Of a stretch of DNA of 64,000 nucleotides, positions 39,215-48,847 are shown piece by piece. The stretch spans positions 1,550,001-1,614,000 of the forward strand of contig NZ_CP172882.1 in assembly GCF_050529585.1 (NCBI RefSeq), in the 5' to 3' direction. The translations under genes and the position numbers were made by a program. Under the pieces are notes generated by a model. That model did no database searches and was not told the origin of the DNA. It saw only the letters and a program-made list of their open reading frames with translations. Within the stretch, counting starts at the first letter, position 1, and every line of letters begins with the position of its first letter. This stretch comes from Enterococcus_D sp050529585. Lineage in GTDB: Bacteria; Bacillota; Bacilli; Lactobacillales; Enterococcaceae.

Positions 39215-39850
39215 TTAGTCTGCCAACCAAGTTGCTGGCGATCGTCGCCATTCTTTTAATAATTCAACGTCAGATTGTTGAATCGTTCCTGTTTCAAGGG
39301 CGACATCGATCAGTGTCGAATAATTTGTCAATGTCACATAAGGCAATGATGCTGCGGCAAAATTCTTTGCGACTTGTGGCAATTCATAAGTGAAGATAGC
39401 AGCAACACCTAAAACATCTGCGCCTTCTCTTTGGGCTGCGGCACAGGCTTCTAGTACACTGCCGCCAGTTGACAACAGATCTTCGATAACAACCATTTTT
39501 TGATTTGGTTTGATACGCCCTTCGATCTGATTGCCTTTGCCATGGGCTTTGGCTTGGCTGCGAATATACACCATTGGCAAGTCCAGCAGTTCAGCAACCC
39601 ATGCCGCATGAGGAATACCTGCTGTCGCAGTACCGGCGATCACTTCCGCATCAGGAAAATCATGCTTGATTTTTTCTGCTAGTCCTTTGGCAATCACTCG
39701 TCTGACTTGAGGATAACTCATAGTGATACGATTGTCACAATAAATCGGGCTTTTGATCCCGCTGGCCCATGTAAAGGGCTCGTTTGGACGTAAGAAAATC
39801 GCTTCGATGGCCAAAAGATCTTTGGCAATTTGTTTGGCTTGTGTACTCAT
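39215..39850 (-). CDS. pyrE: Orotate phosphoribosyltransferase
   Basis: Forms OMP from orotate and PRPP. The 211-aa protein has the PRPP-binding motif VVIEDLLSTGGSVLEA (about residues 118-133), FTWASGIKSPIYCDNR at the substrate site and GTATAGIPHA. The C-terminal half is standard. It overlaps the pyrF stop by four bases and is the last gene of the pyr operon. Confidence 0.96.
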   Translation of the reverse strand: MSTQAKQIAKDLLAIEAIFLRPNEPFTWASGIKSPIYCDNRITMSYPQVRRVIAKGLAEKIKHDFPDAEVIAGTATAGIPHAAWVAELLDLPMVYIRSQAKAHGKGNQIEGRIKPNQKMVVIEDLLSTGGSVLEACAAAQREGADVLGVAAIFTYELPQVAKNFAAASLPYVTLTNYSTLIDVALETGTIQQSDVELLKEWRRSPATWLAD

Positions 39851-40563
39851 GCTTGTTCCTCCCAGGCTTCTTTGATTGCTATATAACTTTCATAAGGTGA
39901 TGCTGATTGCGTGATTGGTCGTCCAACAACGATCATGGTAGCGCCCGCTTGCCGGGCATTTTGTGGTGTCATCACACGCTTTTGGTCACCAACAGCACTG
40001 CCTTCAGGACGAATCCCTGGCGTTAGCCGAATAAAAGAATCGTTGGTTTGTTCCTTAATCATCTGTGCCTCCAATGCCGAACAAACCACCCCTTGCAAGC
40101 CAGCTGTTTGCGCGCATTTGGCGTAATGCAAGACACTATCTTGCAAAGAAGTCAAAATTTGCTGATCTCGATGCATTTGGGCTTCACTGGTAGAGGTCAA
40201 TTGGGTAACGGCAATCAAATCAGGCACTTGCGCGCCTGCTGCGGTTCCTTTATGTAGTCCCGCCAAACCAGCCTCCATCATCTCAATGCCGCCTGCTGCG
40301 TGAACATTGGTTAAAGAGACACCTAAGCGGGCGAGGCGGGTCATTGCTCGCTCAACTGTATTGGGGATATCATGCAATTTCAAATCTAAAAAGACGTCGT
40401 GTCCTTGTTCTCTTAACCAATACACGATGCTTGGTCCTTCTTGATAGAAAATCTCCATTCCCACTTTGACAAATAAGGATTCATCTTTTGGGAAATGTGT
40501 CAAAAAAGCCTCGATTTCAGTTCGATCGGGAAAATCTAAGGCAATGATTGGTCGTTGACTCAT
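39847..40563 (-). CDS. pyrF: Orotidine 5'-phosphate decarboxylase
   Basis: Decarboxylates OMP to UMP. The 238-aa barrel begins PIIALDFPDRTE, has the catalytic DLKLHDIPNTV (Lys-Asp-x-Lys-x-x-Asp pattern) and PGIRPEG with VVGRPIT near the end. Overlaps pyrD and pyrE by four bases each, so the three genes are translationally coupled. Confidence 0.96.
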   Translation of the reverse strand: MSQRPIIALDFPDRTEIEAFLTHFPKDESLFVKVGMEIFYQEGPSIVYWLREQGHDVFLDLKLHDIPNTVERAMTRLARLGVSLTNVHAAGGIEMMEAGLAGLHKGTAAGAQVPDLIAVTQLTSTSEAQMHRDQQILTSLQDSVLHYAKCAQTAGLQGVVCSALEAQMIKEQTNDSFIRLTPGIRPEGSAVGDQKRVMTPQNARQAGATMIVVGRPITQSASPYESYIAIKEAWEEQA

Positions 40564-41486
40564 TGATCAAGCTCCTCTCTGACTTCTTTAATCAATTGCT
40601 GCAATGAAGAAATACCTAATTCTGCCATTCGGACTGGCAACCCTTCGATCAACTTAGGACAAACGAATGGATCAGTAAAATTAGCAGTGCCTACAGCCAC
40701 AGCTTGGGCCCCCGCAAGAAACATCTCCAAGACATCATCGACCGTCATCACCCCGCCCATGCCAATGATCGGCAATCGAGATACTTGGGCGACTTGCCGA
40801 ATCAAACGAATCGCTACTGGCTTGATTGCAGGACCAGAGAGTCCACCTGTTTGATTTGCAAGAATCGGTTTTCTAGTTTTTAGATCGATCCGCATACCTA
40901 ACAGTGTATTGATCATGGTAAAGCCATCGGCTCCCCCAGCTTCGATTGCTTTTGCGATTGGTACGATATCAGTGACATTCGGAGAAAGTTTCACGTAGAT
41001 TGGCACAGTTGAAACTTGTTTGACAGCTTCTGTCAAAGCGCCGGCTGTCGCTGGATCCGTTCCAAATGCGATTCCACCATGTTTGACATTGGGACAAGAA
41101 ACGTTCAATTCAATGGCCCGAACATTTGGCGCATGACTGATTTCTCGACAGACTGTGACATAATCTTCGACTGTTGAACCTGCGACATTGGCAATGATCG
41201 GTAATTCTGGGTGTTTGTCTGCTAATTCCGGCAAAATACGTCCCATAACCACATCCAAACCGGGATTTTGCAACCCAATCGCGTTCAACATTCCACTAGG
41301 GGTTTCTGCTACCCGTGGTGTAGGATTGCCAAAACGCGCTTCTGGAGTAGTCGCTTTGATCATCACAGCACCTAACTGACCAATATCATAGTATTTGTCG
41401 TATTCCGCGCCAAAGCCAAAGCAGCCACTGGCAGGCATGATTGGGTTAGCTAAGTTCAACCCAGGAAGATCAACTTGTAAAACCAT
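40560..41486 (-). CDS. pyrD: Dihydroorotate dehydrogenase B, catalytic subunit (class 1B)
   Basis: Oxidises dihydroorotate to orotate with FMN, passing electrons to NAD through PyrK. The 308-aa barrel has the 1B-type active-site cysteine in ELNVSCPNVKHGG, NAIGLQNPG, FTMINTLLGMRID and GMGGVMTVDDV. It lies 2 bases after pyrK, consistent with the PyrD-PyrK heterotetramer. Confidence 0.95.
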   Translation of the reverse strand: MVLQVDLPGLNLANPIMPASGCFGFGAEYDKYYDIGQLGAVMIKATTPEARFGNPTPRVAETPSGMLNAIGLQNPGLDVVMGRILPELADKHPELPIIANVAGSTVEDYVTVCREISHAPNVRAIELNVSCPNVKHGGIAFGTDPATAGALTEAVKQVSTVPIYVKLSPNVTDIVPIAKAIEAGGADGFTMINTLLGMRIDLKTRKPILANQTGGLSGPAIKPVAIRLIRQVAQVSRLPIIGMGGVMTVDDVLEMFLAGAQAVAVGTANFTDPFVCPKLIEGLPVRMAELGISSLQQLIKEVREELDQ

Positions 41487-41488
41487 CT

Positions 41489-42268
41489 TTAAATAACCAC
41501 CTTTCTCGCTTGAAAGACAGGTCCTTCATCGCAGACTTTGACACTTTTAACGCCGTGCTCATCGTCTTTGGTATGACAAACACAGGCATAACAAGCCCCC
41601 ATACCGCATGCCATTCTGGCTTCCATCGATAGCTGTACATCATCTAGTTCGTCAAAAAGCTGCGCAACTGTTTTGAGCAATCCGTTATTTCCGCATGCAA
41701 AGACAGCTGCAGGCTTTTGTGCTGCAGCCATTAAAAGATTGCCGACATTGCCATGGATCCCATAACTACCGTCATCGGTGGCAATTCGTGTATCGCCTAA
41801 TTGTTTAAATTCTTCTTCATAATACATGACTTCAGCACTTGCAAAACCTAAGAAATGGATCACGTTGATCTGCTGTTTGCGCAGCTGTTTCGATAATTCA
41901 TAGAGGGGCGGTACACCAATACCGCCGCCCACTACAAATACTGTTTCGCCAGGCGTCAAATGATGAAATTGAAAACCGTTGCCTAAAGGACCCATGACAT
42001 CAAGTATGTCTCCAGCCATCATCTCAGAAAAGATTGCTGTGCCATGTCCTTCGACCCGGTAGATGATACGGCATTCTTTCCTTGCCAAATCCACATGATT
42101 GATACTAATTGGCCGTCGTAAGAGAAAAGATTGCTCGGGTACTTTAAGATGCAGAAATTGTCCAGGAGTCGTCATTTGATTGACTAGTTCTCCACTTAGC
42201 GTCATTTCAAAAATCTTTGGCGCCAATTGCCGCTGCCTTACGATCGTCATGTTTTCTTGCTTCATCAT
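41489..42268 (-). CDS. pyrK: Dihydroorotate dehydrogenase electron transfer subunit
   Basis: The 259-aa FAD and [2Fe-2S] protein couples PyrD to NAD. The FAD-binding part has FLLRRPISI and VEGHGTAIFSEM, and the NAD site has VGGGIGVPPLYELSKQL. The iron-sulfur ligands are the four cysteines in ACGMGACYACVCHTKDD and VKVCDEGP. Start choice between tandem ATG codons at 42268 and 42265 is open. Lies between carB and pyrD. Confidence 0.94.
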   Translation of the reverse strand: MMKQENMTIVRQRQLAPKIFEMTLSGELVNQMTTPGQFLHLKVPEQSFLLRRPISINHVDLARKECRIIYRVEGHGTAIFSEMMAGDILDVMGPLGNGFQFHHLTPGETVFVVGGGIGVPPLYELSKQLRKQQINVIHFLGFASAEVMYYEEEFKQLGDTRIATDDGSYGIHGNVGNLLMAAAQKPAAVFACGNNGLLKTVAQLFDELDDVQLSMEARMACGMGACYACVCHTKDDEHGVKSVKVCDEGPVFQARKVVI

Positions 42269-42286
42269 TTGTCAAACCCCTATCCA

Positions 42287-45200
42287 TTAAATTGCTTTTG
42301 TTGAGAAACCCCGAGATTCCATCACTTTCAAGATTGCATCTGCAGTATCTAAAGACGTGAACAATGGGACGCCGTGCTCTACCGCTTCTCGTCGAATAAT
42401 GAACCCATCTTCTGTGGTATTTCGACGATCCTTGTCCATCGTATTGACCACGACTTGCGTAGTGCCATTTCTAATAAGATCTACCACATTTTCTGCTGCC
42501 TCATGATCGGAGATTTTAGCCACTCTGGTGACAGGTAGTCCTTGTGCTTCAAAATAATCGGCAGTACCACTTGTAGCCAGTAAGGTAAAGCCAACTTCGA
42601 AGAATCTGGCCGCCAAAGCCGCAGCTTCCTCTTTGCTTTCATCAGAGACTGTAAAGAGTGCTTTGCCAAATTCAGGAATATGCAAACCCGCAGCTTCAAA
42701 AGCTTTATAAAGTGCTTTGGCTAAATTTTTATCAGAACCCATTACTTCCCCTGTCGATTTCATTTCAGGCCCTAAATAAGTATCGACTTTTAAAAGTTTT
42801 GTGAAGGAGAAGACCGGTGCTTTGATATGCACTTCATTTGGCGTTGGATAAAGGCCATCGTGATAGCCTAGCGAAGTGATTTTATCTCCTAAAATGGCTT
42901 TTGTCGCAATCTGTGCCATCGGAATCTCTGTGACCTTACTCAAAAATGGAACCGTACGGCTTGCTCGCGGGTTAACTTCGATGACGTACACTTTGTTTTC
43001 GTGGATCACAAATTGAATATTCATCATCCCCACACAATTCATGCCGATTGCCAAACGTTTGGTATAATCTTCAATTGTGGCGATGATCTCAGGCGATAGG
43101 TTTTGCGGTGGATACACAGCCATAGAATCACCAGAATGGACACCTGCTCTCTCAATATGTTCCATAATCCCTGGAATCAAGACGGTTTCACCATCGCAGA
43201 TCGCATCGACCTCACATTCCTTTCCAACTAGGTAGCGATCGACCAAAACAGGATGTTCAGGTGAAGCTTTGACTGCGTGACGCATATAGTCTTCTAAATC
43301 AGTTTGATTCTCAACGATCTCCATTGCCCGTCCACCAAGGACATAACTTGGCCGCACAAGGACTGGATAGCCAATGTTTTCTGCAATCGCAATTGCTTCT
43401 TGTTCATTTGTTGCCGTATCCCCTGGCGGCTGTGGAATCGCCAATTCTTGTAAAGCTTGCTCGAATAAATCACGATTTTCAGCACGATCAAGGTCTGCGA
43501 TACTTGTTCCTAAGATATTGACACCATGTTTGGCTAGCGGTTCCGCTAAATTGATGGCTGTTTGTCCACCAAATTGAACGATGACACCTATCGGCTGCTC
43601 TAAATCGATCACATTCAAGACATCTTCTAAAGTCAATGGTTCAAAATACAATTTGTCTGAGATCGAAAAGTCGGTTGAAACTGTTTCTGGATTGCTGTTC
43701 ATAATGATTGCTTCATAGCCAGCTGCTTGGATAGCTTTGACAGAATGGACAGTCGCATAATCAAATTCAACCCCTTGACCGATTCTGATTGGTCCTGAAC
43801 CTAAAACCAGTACCGATTCTTTTTCACTGCGTTGACTTTCATTTTCAAATTCATAGGTACTGTAAAAGTAAGGTGTCGCTGATTCAAATTCTGCAGCACA
43901 GGTATCGACCATTTTATAGACCGGTAAGATTTTTGTATCCTGGCGTTTGACTCTGACCTGATCTTCAGTGGTTTGCCACAAACCAGCGATGGTCCGATCC
44001 GTGAAGCCGTTTTGCTTGGCGATTTTCAGTAAGTCCACATCTTCTGGCGAAGCAGCCAATGCTTTTTCGATCTCAAAGATATGCAGCAATTTGTCTAAGA
44101 AAAACAGATCGATCTTGGTCATCTCGTTGAGGTCTTCAATTGCATAGCCGCGACGAATGGCTTCCATCACATAAAACAACCGATCATCTTGCGCCTTGAT
44201 CACTTTCTCGATCAAATCATTGTCTGATAGATCTGCCAACTCTTTGATTTCAATATGGTTGGTGCCGATTTCCAATGAACGCACAGCTTTCAACAATGAC
44301 TCTTCGATATTTCGACCGATAGCCATCACTTCCCCAGTAGCTTTCATTTGCGTGCCTAAACGGCGATCACCGGTTTCGAATTTATCGAAAGGCCAGCGAG
44401 GAATCTTAGCGACAACATAATCTAGAGCTGGTTCAAATTCTGCATAGGTTGTTTCTGTAACTGGATTTTTCATTTCGTCCAAAGTTAATCCAACAGCGAT
44501 TTTAGCAGCCAATTTGGCGATTGGGTAACCCGTTGCCTTACTTGCTAACGCGGATGATCGAGAAACCCGTGGATTGACTTCAATGACATAATAATTGAAG
44601 CTATGGGGGTCTAATGCCAATTGCACATTACAGCCGCCTTCGATTTTAAGGGCGCGGATGATTTTTAGTGAGGCATCCCGCAACATTTGATATTCATGGT
44701 CAGATAATGTTTGACTTGGTGCAAAAACGATGGAGTCGCCAGTATGAATACCGACTGGATCAAAGTTCTCCATGTTGCAGACAACGATGGCATTATCAGC
44801 AGAATCCCGCATGACTTCGTATTCGATTTCTTTAAAACCAGCAATACTGCGTTCAATCAGACATTGGGTCACGGGTGATAATTTCAAGCCGTTTTCAGCG
44901 ACTTGCCGTAACTCCTCTTCGTTGTTACACATGCCGCCGCCGGTCCCGCCAAGGGTGAAAGCTGGACGGACAATAATTGGAAAGCCGATTTTTTTTGCAA
45001 AGGTCACAGCATCTTCAACCGTTGATACGATTTCAGATTCGGGAATCGGTTGTTCTAATTCCTCCATCAATTGTTTGAATAAATCGCGGTCTTCTGCTTG
45101 GTCGATTGCAGATAACTTAGTACCTAACAGTTCAATGTTGAGTTGATCTAAAATGCCTGAGTTGGCTAATTCCATTGCCATATTCAACCCTGTTTGACCA

Positions 45201-45472
45201 CCAAGAGTCGGCAAGATTGCATCTGGCTGTTCCTTACGCAAAATTCTCGATACAAATTCAAATGTGATTGGTTCGATATAGACTTTATCCGCAATCTCTT
45301 TATCTGTCATGATCGTTGCTGGGTTGGAATTGACTAAAACAACTTCATAGCCTTCTTCTCTTAATGCTAAACAGGCTTGTGTGCCCGCATAGTCAAATTC
45401 TGCGGCTTGTCCAATAATGATTGGACCAGAGCCGATGACCATGATTTTTTTGATATCTGTACGTTTTGGCAT
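42287..45472 (-). CDS. carB: Carbamoyl-phosphate synthase large chain
   Basis: Makes carbamoyl phosphate from bicarbonate, ATP and ammonia. The 1061-aa protein has two homologous ATP-grasp halves: the first begins VIGSGPIIIGQAAEFDYAG, the second VLGSGPIRIGQGVEFDYA. Each has the PxFTLGGTGGG-like loop or SYVLGGRAM and an EVNPR-x-SR motif. The C-terminal MGS-like allosteric domain (about 930-1061) usually binds UMP/PRPP-type effectors. Membership in the pyr operon indicates the pyrimidine-specific copy (pyrAB). Confidence 0.97.
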   Translation of the reverse strand: MPKRTDIKKIMVIGSGPIIIGQAAEFDYAGTQACLALREEGYEVVLVNSNPATIMTDKEIADKVYIEPITFEFVSRILRKEQPDAILPTLGGQTGLNMAMELANSGILDQLNIELLGTKLSAIDQAEDRDLFKQLMEELEQPIPESEIVSTVEDAVTFAKKIGFPIIVRPAFTLGGTGGGMCNNEEELRQVAENGLKLSPVTQCLIERSIAGFKEIEYEVMRDSADNAIVVCNMENFDPVGIHTGDSIVFAPSQTLSDHEYQMLRDASLKIIRALKIEGGCNVQLALDPHSFNYYVIEVNPRVSRSSALASKATGYPIAKLAAKIAVGLTLDEMKNPVTETTYAEFEPALDYVVAKIPRWPFDKFETGDRRLGTQMKATGEVMAIGRNIEESLLKAVRSLEIGTNHIEIKELADLSDNDLIEKVIKAQDDRLFYVMEAIRRGYAIEDLNEMTKIDLFFLDKLLHIFEIEKALAASPEDVDLLKIAKQNGFTDRTIAGLWQTTEDQVRVKRQDTKILPVYKMVDTCAAEFESATPYFYSTYEFENESQRSEKESVLVLGSGPIRIGQGVEFDYATVHSVKAIQAAGYEAIIMNSNPETVSTDFSISDKLYFEPLTLEDVLNVIDLEQPIGVIVQFGGQTAINLAEPLAKHGVNILGTSIADLDRAENRDLFEQALQELAIPQPPGDTATNEQEAIAIAENIGYPVLVRPSYVLGGRAMEIVENQTDLEDYMRHAVKASPEHPVLVDRYLVGKECEVDAICDGETVLIPGIMEHIERAGVHSGDSMAVYPPQNLSPEIIATIEDYTKRLAIGMNCVGMMNIQFVIHENKVYVIEVNPRASRTVPFLSKVTEIPMAQIATKAILGDKITSLGYHDGLYPTPNEVHIKAPVFSFTKLLKVDTYLGPEMKSTGEVMGSDKNLAKALYKAFEAAGLHIPEFGKALFTVSDESKEEAAALAARFFEVGFTLLATSGTADYFEAQGLPVTRVAKISDHEAAENVVDLIRNGTTQVVVNTMDKDRRNTTEDGFIIRREAVEHGVPLFTSLDTADAILKVMESRGFSTKAI

Positions 45473-45473
45473 A

Positions 45474-46553
45474 TTAGTTCTGCTCCTTCCAAGCGTCGAT
45501 CATTTCTAAAAATTCATCAAATAAATGGACTGCATCGTGAGGGCCAGGTGCAGCATCAGGATGATACTGTACACTAAAGGCTGGATAACGACGATGACGC
45601 ACACCTTCGATCGTACCGTCATTGACCTCCACATGGGTGATCATTAATTTTTCGCTATCGATTGATGCTTCAGACACCGCAAATCCGTGGTTCTGTGAAG
45701 TAAAATCGATGCGCCCTGTGGCAATTTCGCGCACCGGATGATTCAATCCGCGATGACCAAATTTCATTTTATAGGTGTCTGCTCCATTCGCCAAAGCGAA
45801 CAACTGATGGCCTAAACAGATCCCGAAAATCGGTACTTTCCCTTGAATGCCTTGAATCATCGTAATTGCTTCTGGCAAGCTTTTGGGATCTCCTGGCCCG
45901 TTGGTCAACATCACACCATCTGGTGAAAGGTCGAGAATTTCCTGTGCAGTGGTATTGTAAGGCAAAATCGTCAAGTTGCAGTTTCTTCTTGATAACTCAC
46001 GCAAAATGCTATGCTTCAATCCATAATCGATCACCACAATATTTTTACCCGTTCCCGGACTTGGATATGGTTTTGAAGTCGATACTTGTGCCACTTGATT
46101 TGTTGGCAGCACGGCTGCTTTTAATTGGTCATACGCATGCTCGAATGTATCCCCTGCGTCCACGATACTGGCTTTCATCGTGCCGTGCTGGCGAATTTTG
46201 CGGGTCAACGCGCGTGTATCAATACCTGCAATACCAGGAATATTTTTACGTTTCAGAAATTCATCTAACGTCAGCTGTTTGCGCCAATTGCTGGCACGTC
46301 GGGCATGTTCTTTAACGACAACTCCTTTGCAGGTTGGCGCGATCGACTCGTAATCATCACGATTGACCCCGTAATTGCCCACCATCGGATAAGTAAAGGT
46401 GATGATTTGCCCATTGAAACTTTGATCTGTGATCGTTTCTTGGTATCCTGTCATACTTGTTGTAAAGACAATTTCACCATACACGTTTATGTTGGCACCA
46501 AAGCCCTCACCTTCAAAATACGTACCGTCTTCTAAAATCAACCATCGTTTCAT
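45474..46553 (-). CDS. carA: Carbamoyl-phosphate synthase small chain (glutaminase)
   Basis: Supplies ammonia to CarB. The 359-aa protein has the CPSase small-chain N-terminal domain (FTTSMTGYQETITDQSF) and a class I glutamine amidotransferase domain with the nucleophile in PIFGICLGHQLFALA and the His-x-Asp in VQYHPDAAPGP. I chose ATG 46553, with AGGTGG upstream. It is one base before carB and directly follows pyrC. Confidence 0.96.
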   Translation of the reverse strand: MKRWLILEDGTYFEGEGFGANINVYGEIVFTTSMTGYQETITDQSFNGQIITFTYPMVGNYGVNRDDYESIAPTCKGVVVKEHARRASNWRKQLTLDEFLKRKNIPGIAGIDTRALTRKIRQHGTMKASIVDAGDTFEHAYDQLKAAVLPTNQVAQVSTSKPYPSPGTGKNIVVIDYGLKHSILRELSRRNCNLTILPYNTTAQEILDLSPDGVMLTNGPGDPKSLPEAITMIQGIQGKVPIFGICLGHQLFALANGADTYKMKFGHRGLNHPVREIATGRIDFTSQNHGFAVSEASIDSEKLMITHVEVNDGTIEGVRHRRYPAFSVQYHPDAAPGPHDAVHLFDEFLEMIDAWKEQN

Positions 46554-46554
46554 C

Positions 46555-47838
46555 TTATCGTCCACCTCTTTGCCAAACTATTGTGCCGTTTACCAATGTA
46601 TAACTTGTATCTCCATATAATGACCAGCCGCCAAATGGGGTATTCACCGCTTTAGATAAAAAGTTCTCTGGATTGACTTCATACGCAGTTTCCAGATCAA
46701 AAATCGCCAAGTCCGCCGGTGCCCCGATCGTTAGACGTCCTGCTTCTAGACCGAACACATCTGCAGGTTTGGCAGTCATCCATTCAACTAATTGCTCCAG
46801 TGTAAAACAGCCCGTTTTGACAAAATGCGTATAAAGCAGTTGGAAAGCATACTCTGACCCAACGATTCCAAATGGTGCTTTTAAAAAACTTTGCATTTTT
46901 TCTTCAAAACCATGAGGGGCATGGTCGGTTGCAATACAATCGATCGTGCCATCTAAAAGACCTTCGATCAATGCTTGTCGATCCCCTTTGCCTCTTAATG
47001 GCGGATTCATCTTCCAAAAACCTTCATCAGCAGGAATATCTTCATCCACAAGTAAGAGATGATGAGGAGATACTTCAGCCGTTACATGGATCCCGGCCTT
47101 CTTGGCATCACGAATCACTCGAACGCTCTCTTTTGTAGAGACATGACAGACATGATAATGGGCACCAGTTGCTTCTGCCAGCAACACATCTCTGGCAATC
47201 TGGGAGGATTCTGTCACACTTAAAATACCTGGTAAGCCCAGTTCTTTGGCTTTTGCTCCGGCGTGCATGACACCGCCAAATAGTAATGAGTCATCTTCTG
47301 TATGGGCAACTAATGCCAAGCCGTTTTCGGCAGCTGCTTTCATGGCTAAGTACATGGTACCGGCTGTCTGCACACCAACCCCATCATTGGTCAAGGCAAA
47401 AGCACCTGCTTTTTTCATTGCGGCTGCATCCGTCAAGACCTCACTGCGCAAATTTTCAGTGATCGGTGCATACTGCAAGACGTTGATCGCAGCATCTGTT
47501 TGAATTTTCTGATAAACCTGCTTCAGCTTCTCTGGGGTATCCGGTACCGGATCGAGATTTGGCATCGCACATACAGTGGTAAAACCACCTCTTGCGGCAG
47601 CCTCGCTCCCCGTTTTGATCGTTTCTTTGTATTCAAACCCTGGTTCTCTGAAGTGAACATGAACATCCACCAACCCTGGCGTGATCAATTGTTGTTGGGC
47701 GTCGATCACTTGGTCAAAGGTCATGTCAGAAAAGTCGCTGCCGATTCCTTGGATCTTGCCATCTTCGATCCAGATCGATGCTGGGATACATTGATTTCCC
47801 TTCTTGATGATCTGGCCATTTTTAATCAGTGTTTTCAT
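46555..47838 (-). CDS. pyrC: Dihydroorotase (class I)
   Basis: Cyclises carbamoyl-aspartate to dihydroorotate with two zinc ions. The 427-aa protein has the metal-binding DVHVHFREPGFEYKETI, MPNLDPVPDTPE, HTEDDSLL, VCHVSTKESV and ATDHAPHGFEEK. Length and order are normal. Between pyrB and carA in the operon. Confidence 0.96.
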   Translation of the reverse strand: MKTLIKNGQIIKKGNQCIPASIWIEDGKIQGIGSDFSDMTFDQVIDAQQQLITPGLVDVHVHFREPGFEYKETIKTGSEAAARGGFTTVCAMPNLDPVPDTPEKLKQVYQKIQTDAAINVLQYAPITENLRSEVLTDAAAMKKAGAFALTNDGVGVQTAGTMYLAMKAAAENGLALVAHTEDDSLLFGGVMHAGAKAKELGLPGILSVTESSQIARDVLLAEATGAHYHVCHVSTKESVRVIRDAKKAGIHVTAEVSPHHLLLVDEDIPADEGFWKMNPPLRGKGDRQALIEGLLDGTIDCIATDHAPHGFEEKMQSFLKAPFGIVGSEYAFQLLYTHFVKTGCFTLEQLVEWMTAKPADVFGLEAGRLTIGAPADLAIFDLETAYEVNPENFLSKAVNTPFGGWSLYGDTSYTLVNGTIVWQRGGR

Positions 47839-47878
47839 GCTTGCTTCCTCCTCTGGTGGTTGTGTTCATCTTAGTGTT

Positions 47879-48805
47879 TTATGCTTTGCCATTGAGTACT
47901 GCTTCTAAAATCGCCATCCGCATATAGACGCCGTTAGCCATTTGTGTGACGATGCGTGACCGTATACTTTCTACAAGCGCATCAGCCAATTCAACATCGC
48001 GATTAACGGGAGCGGGATGCATAATGATTGCATGGTCCTTCATTCTGGCAGCTCGTTCGACAGTCAAGCCATGTTGTTGCAAATAGGCTTTTTTGGAAAA
48101 ACTTTCCTTGCCATCATGGCGCTCATGTTGGACCCGCAACATCATCATCACGTCGACTTCAGTGACCAGTTCATCTAGCGGCAGCCAATGACCATAGACC
48201 TCATACTCTTCGTCATACCATTCTTTAGGACCTGAAAAAAAGACCTGCGCCCCTAAACGTTTCAGCATTTGCATATTTGATTTTGCAACCCGTGAATGGG
48301 TAATGTCACCAACGATGGCTACTTTCAAATCGGTGAACTGACCGAATTCTTCATAAATCGTCATCAGATCAAGCAAACACTGGGATGGATGCTGTCCACT
48401 CCCATCGCCGCCATTGATAATACTGCATTGAATCGTTTTGCTTTGGATCAGTTCGTCATAGTAGTTTTCATCGCCATGACGAATGACCGCGATGTCTACG
48501 CCTAATGCAGACATCGTTAATACAGTGTCATAAAGTGTTTCACCTTTTTGTACTGAGCTGGTAGAGGCCTCAAATTCGATCACCTCAATGCCTAATTTTT
48601 TTTCAGCCACATCAAAACTTTTATGGGTGCGCGTACTGTTTTCAAAGAATAGATTGGTTGCAAAATATTGTGGCTTCTGAGGCGTCCATTTGGCGCCTTT
48701 TTTAAAGGCTTGGCCCCTTCTGATGAGTCCCATGACCTCACGATCAGATAATGCTTCTACTGTTAATAGATGTTTTAAACTGATTTGTTCGGATTGGATA
48801 ATCAT
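47879..48805 (-). CDS. pyrB: Aspartate carbamoyltransferase catalytic subunit
   Basis: Joins carbamoyl phosphate with aspartate. The 308-aa protein has the carbamoyl-phosphate loop FENSTRTHKSF, the aspartate-site STSSVQKGET, RHGDENYYDELI and HPAPVNRDVE. There is no regulatory PyrI gene nearby, as expected in Gram-positives, where regulation is by PyrR. Confidence 0.96.
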   Translation of the reverse strand: MIIQSEQISLKHLLTVEALSDREVMGLIRRGQAFKKGAKWTPQKPQYFATNLFFENSTRTHKSFDVAEKKLGIEVIEFEASTSSVQKGETLYDTVLTMSALGVDIAVIRHGDENYYDELIQSKTIQCSIINGGDGSGQHPSQCLLDLMTIYEEFGQFTDLKVAIVGDITHSRVAKSNMQMLKRLGAQVFFSGPKEWYDEEYEVYGHWLPLDELVTEVDVMMMLRVQHERHDGKESFSKKAYLQQHGLTVERAARMKDHAIIMHPAPVNRDVELADALVESIRSRIVTQMANGVYMRMAILEAVLNGKA

Positions 48806-48847
48806 GAATGTAATCCTCCTATTATGCGGATGATGAGTGACGATTGC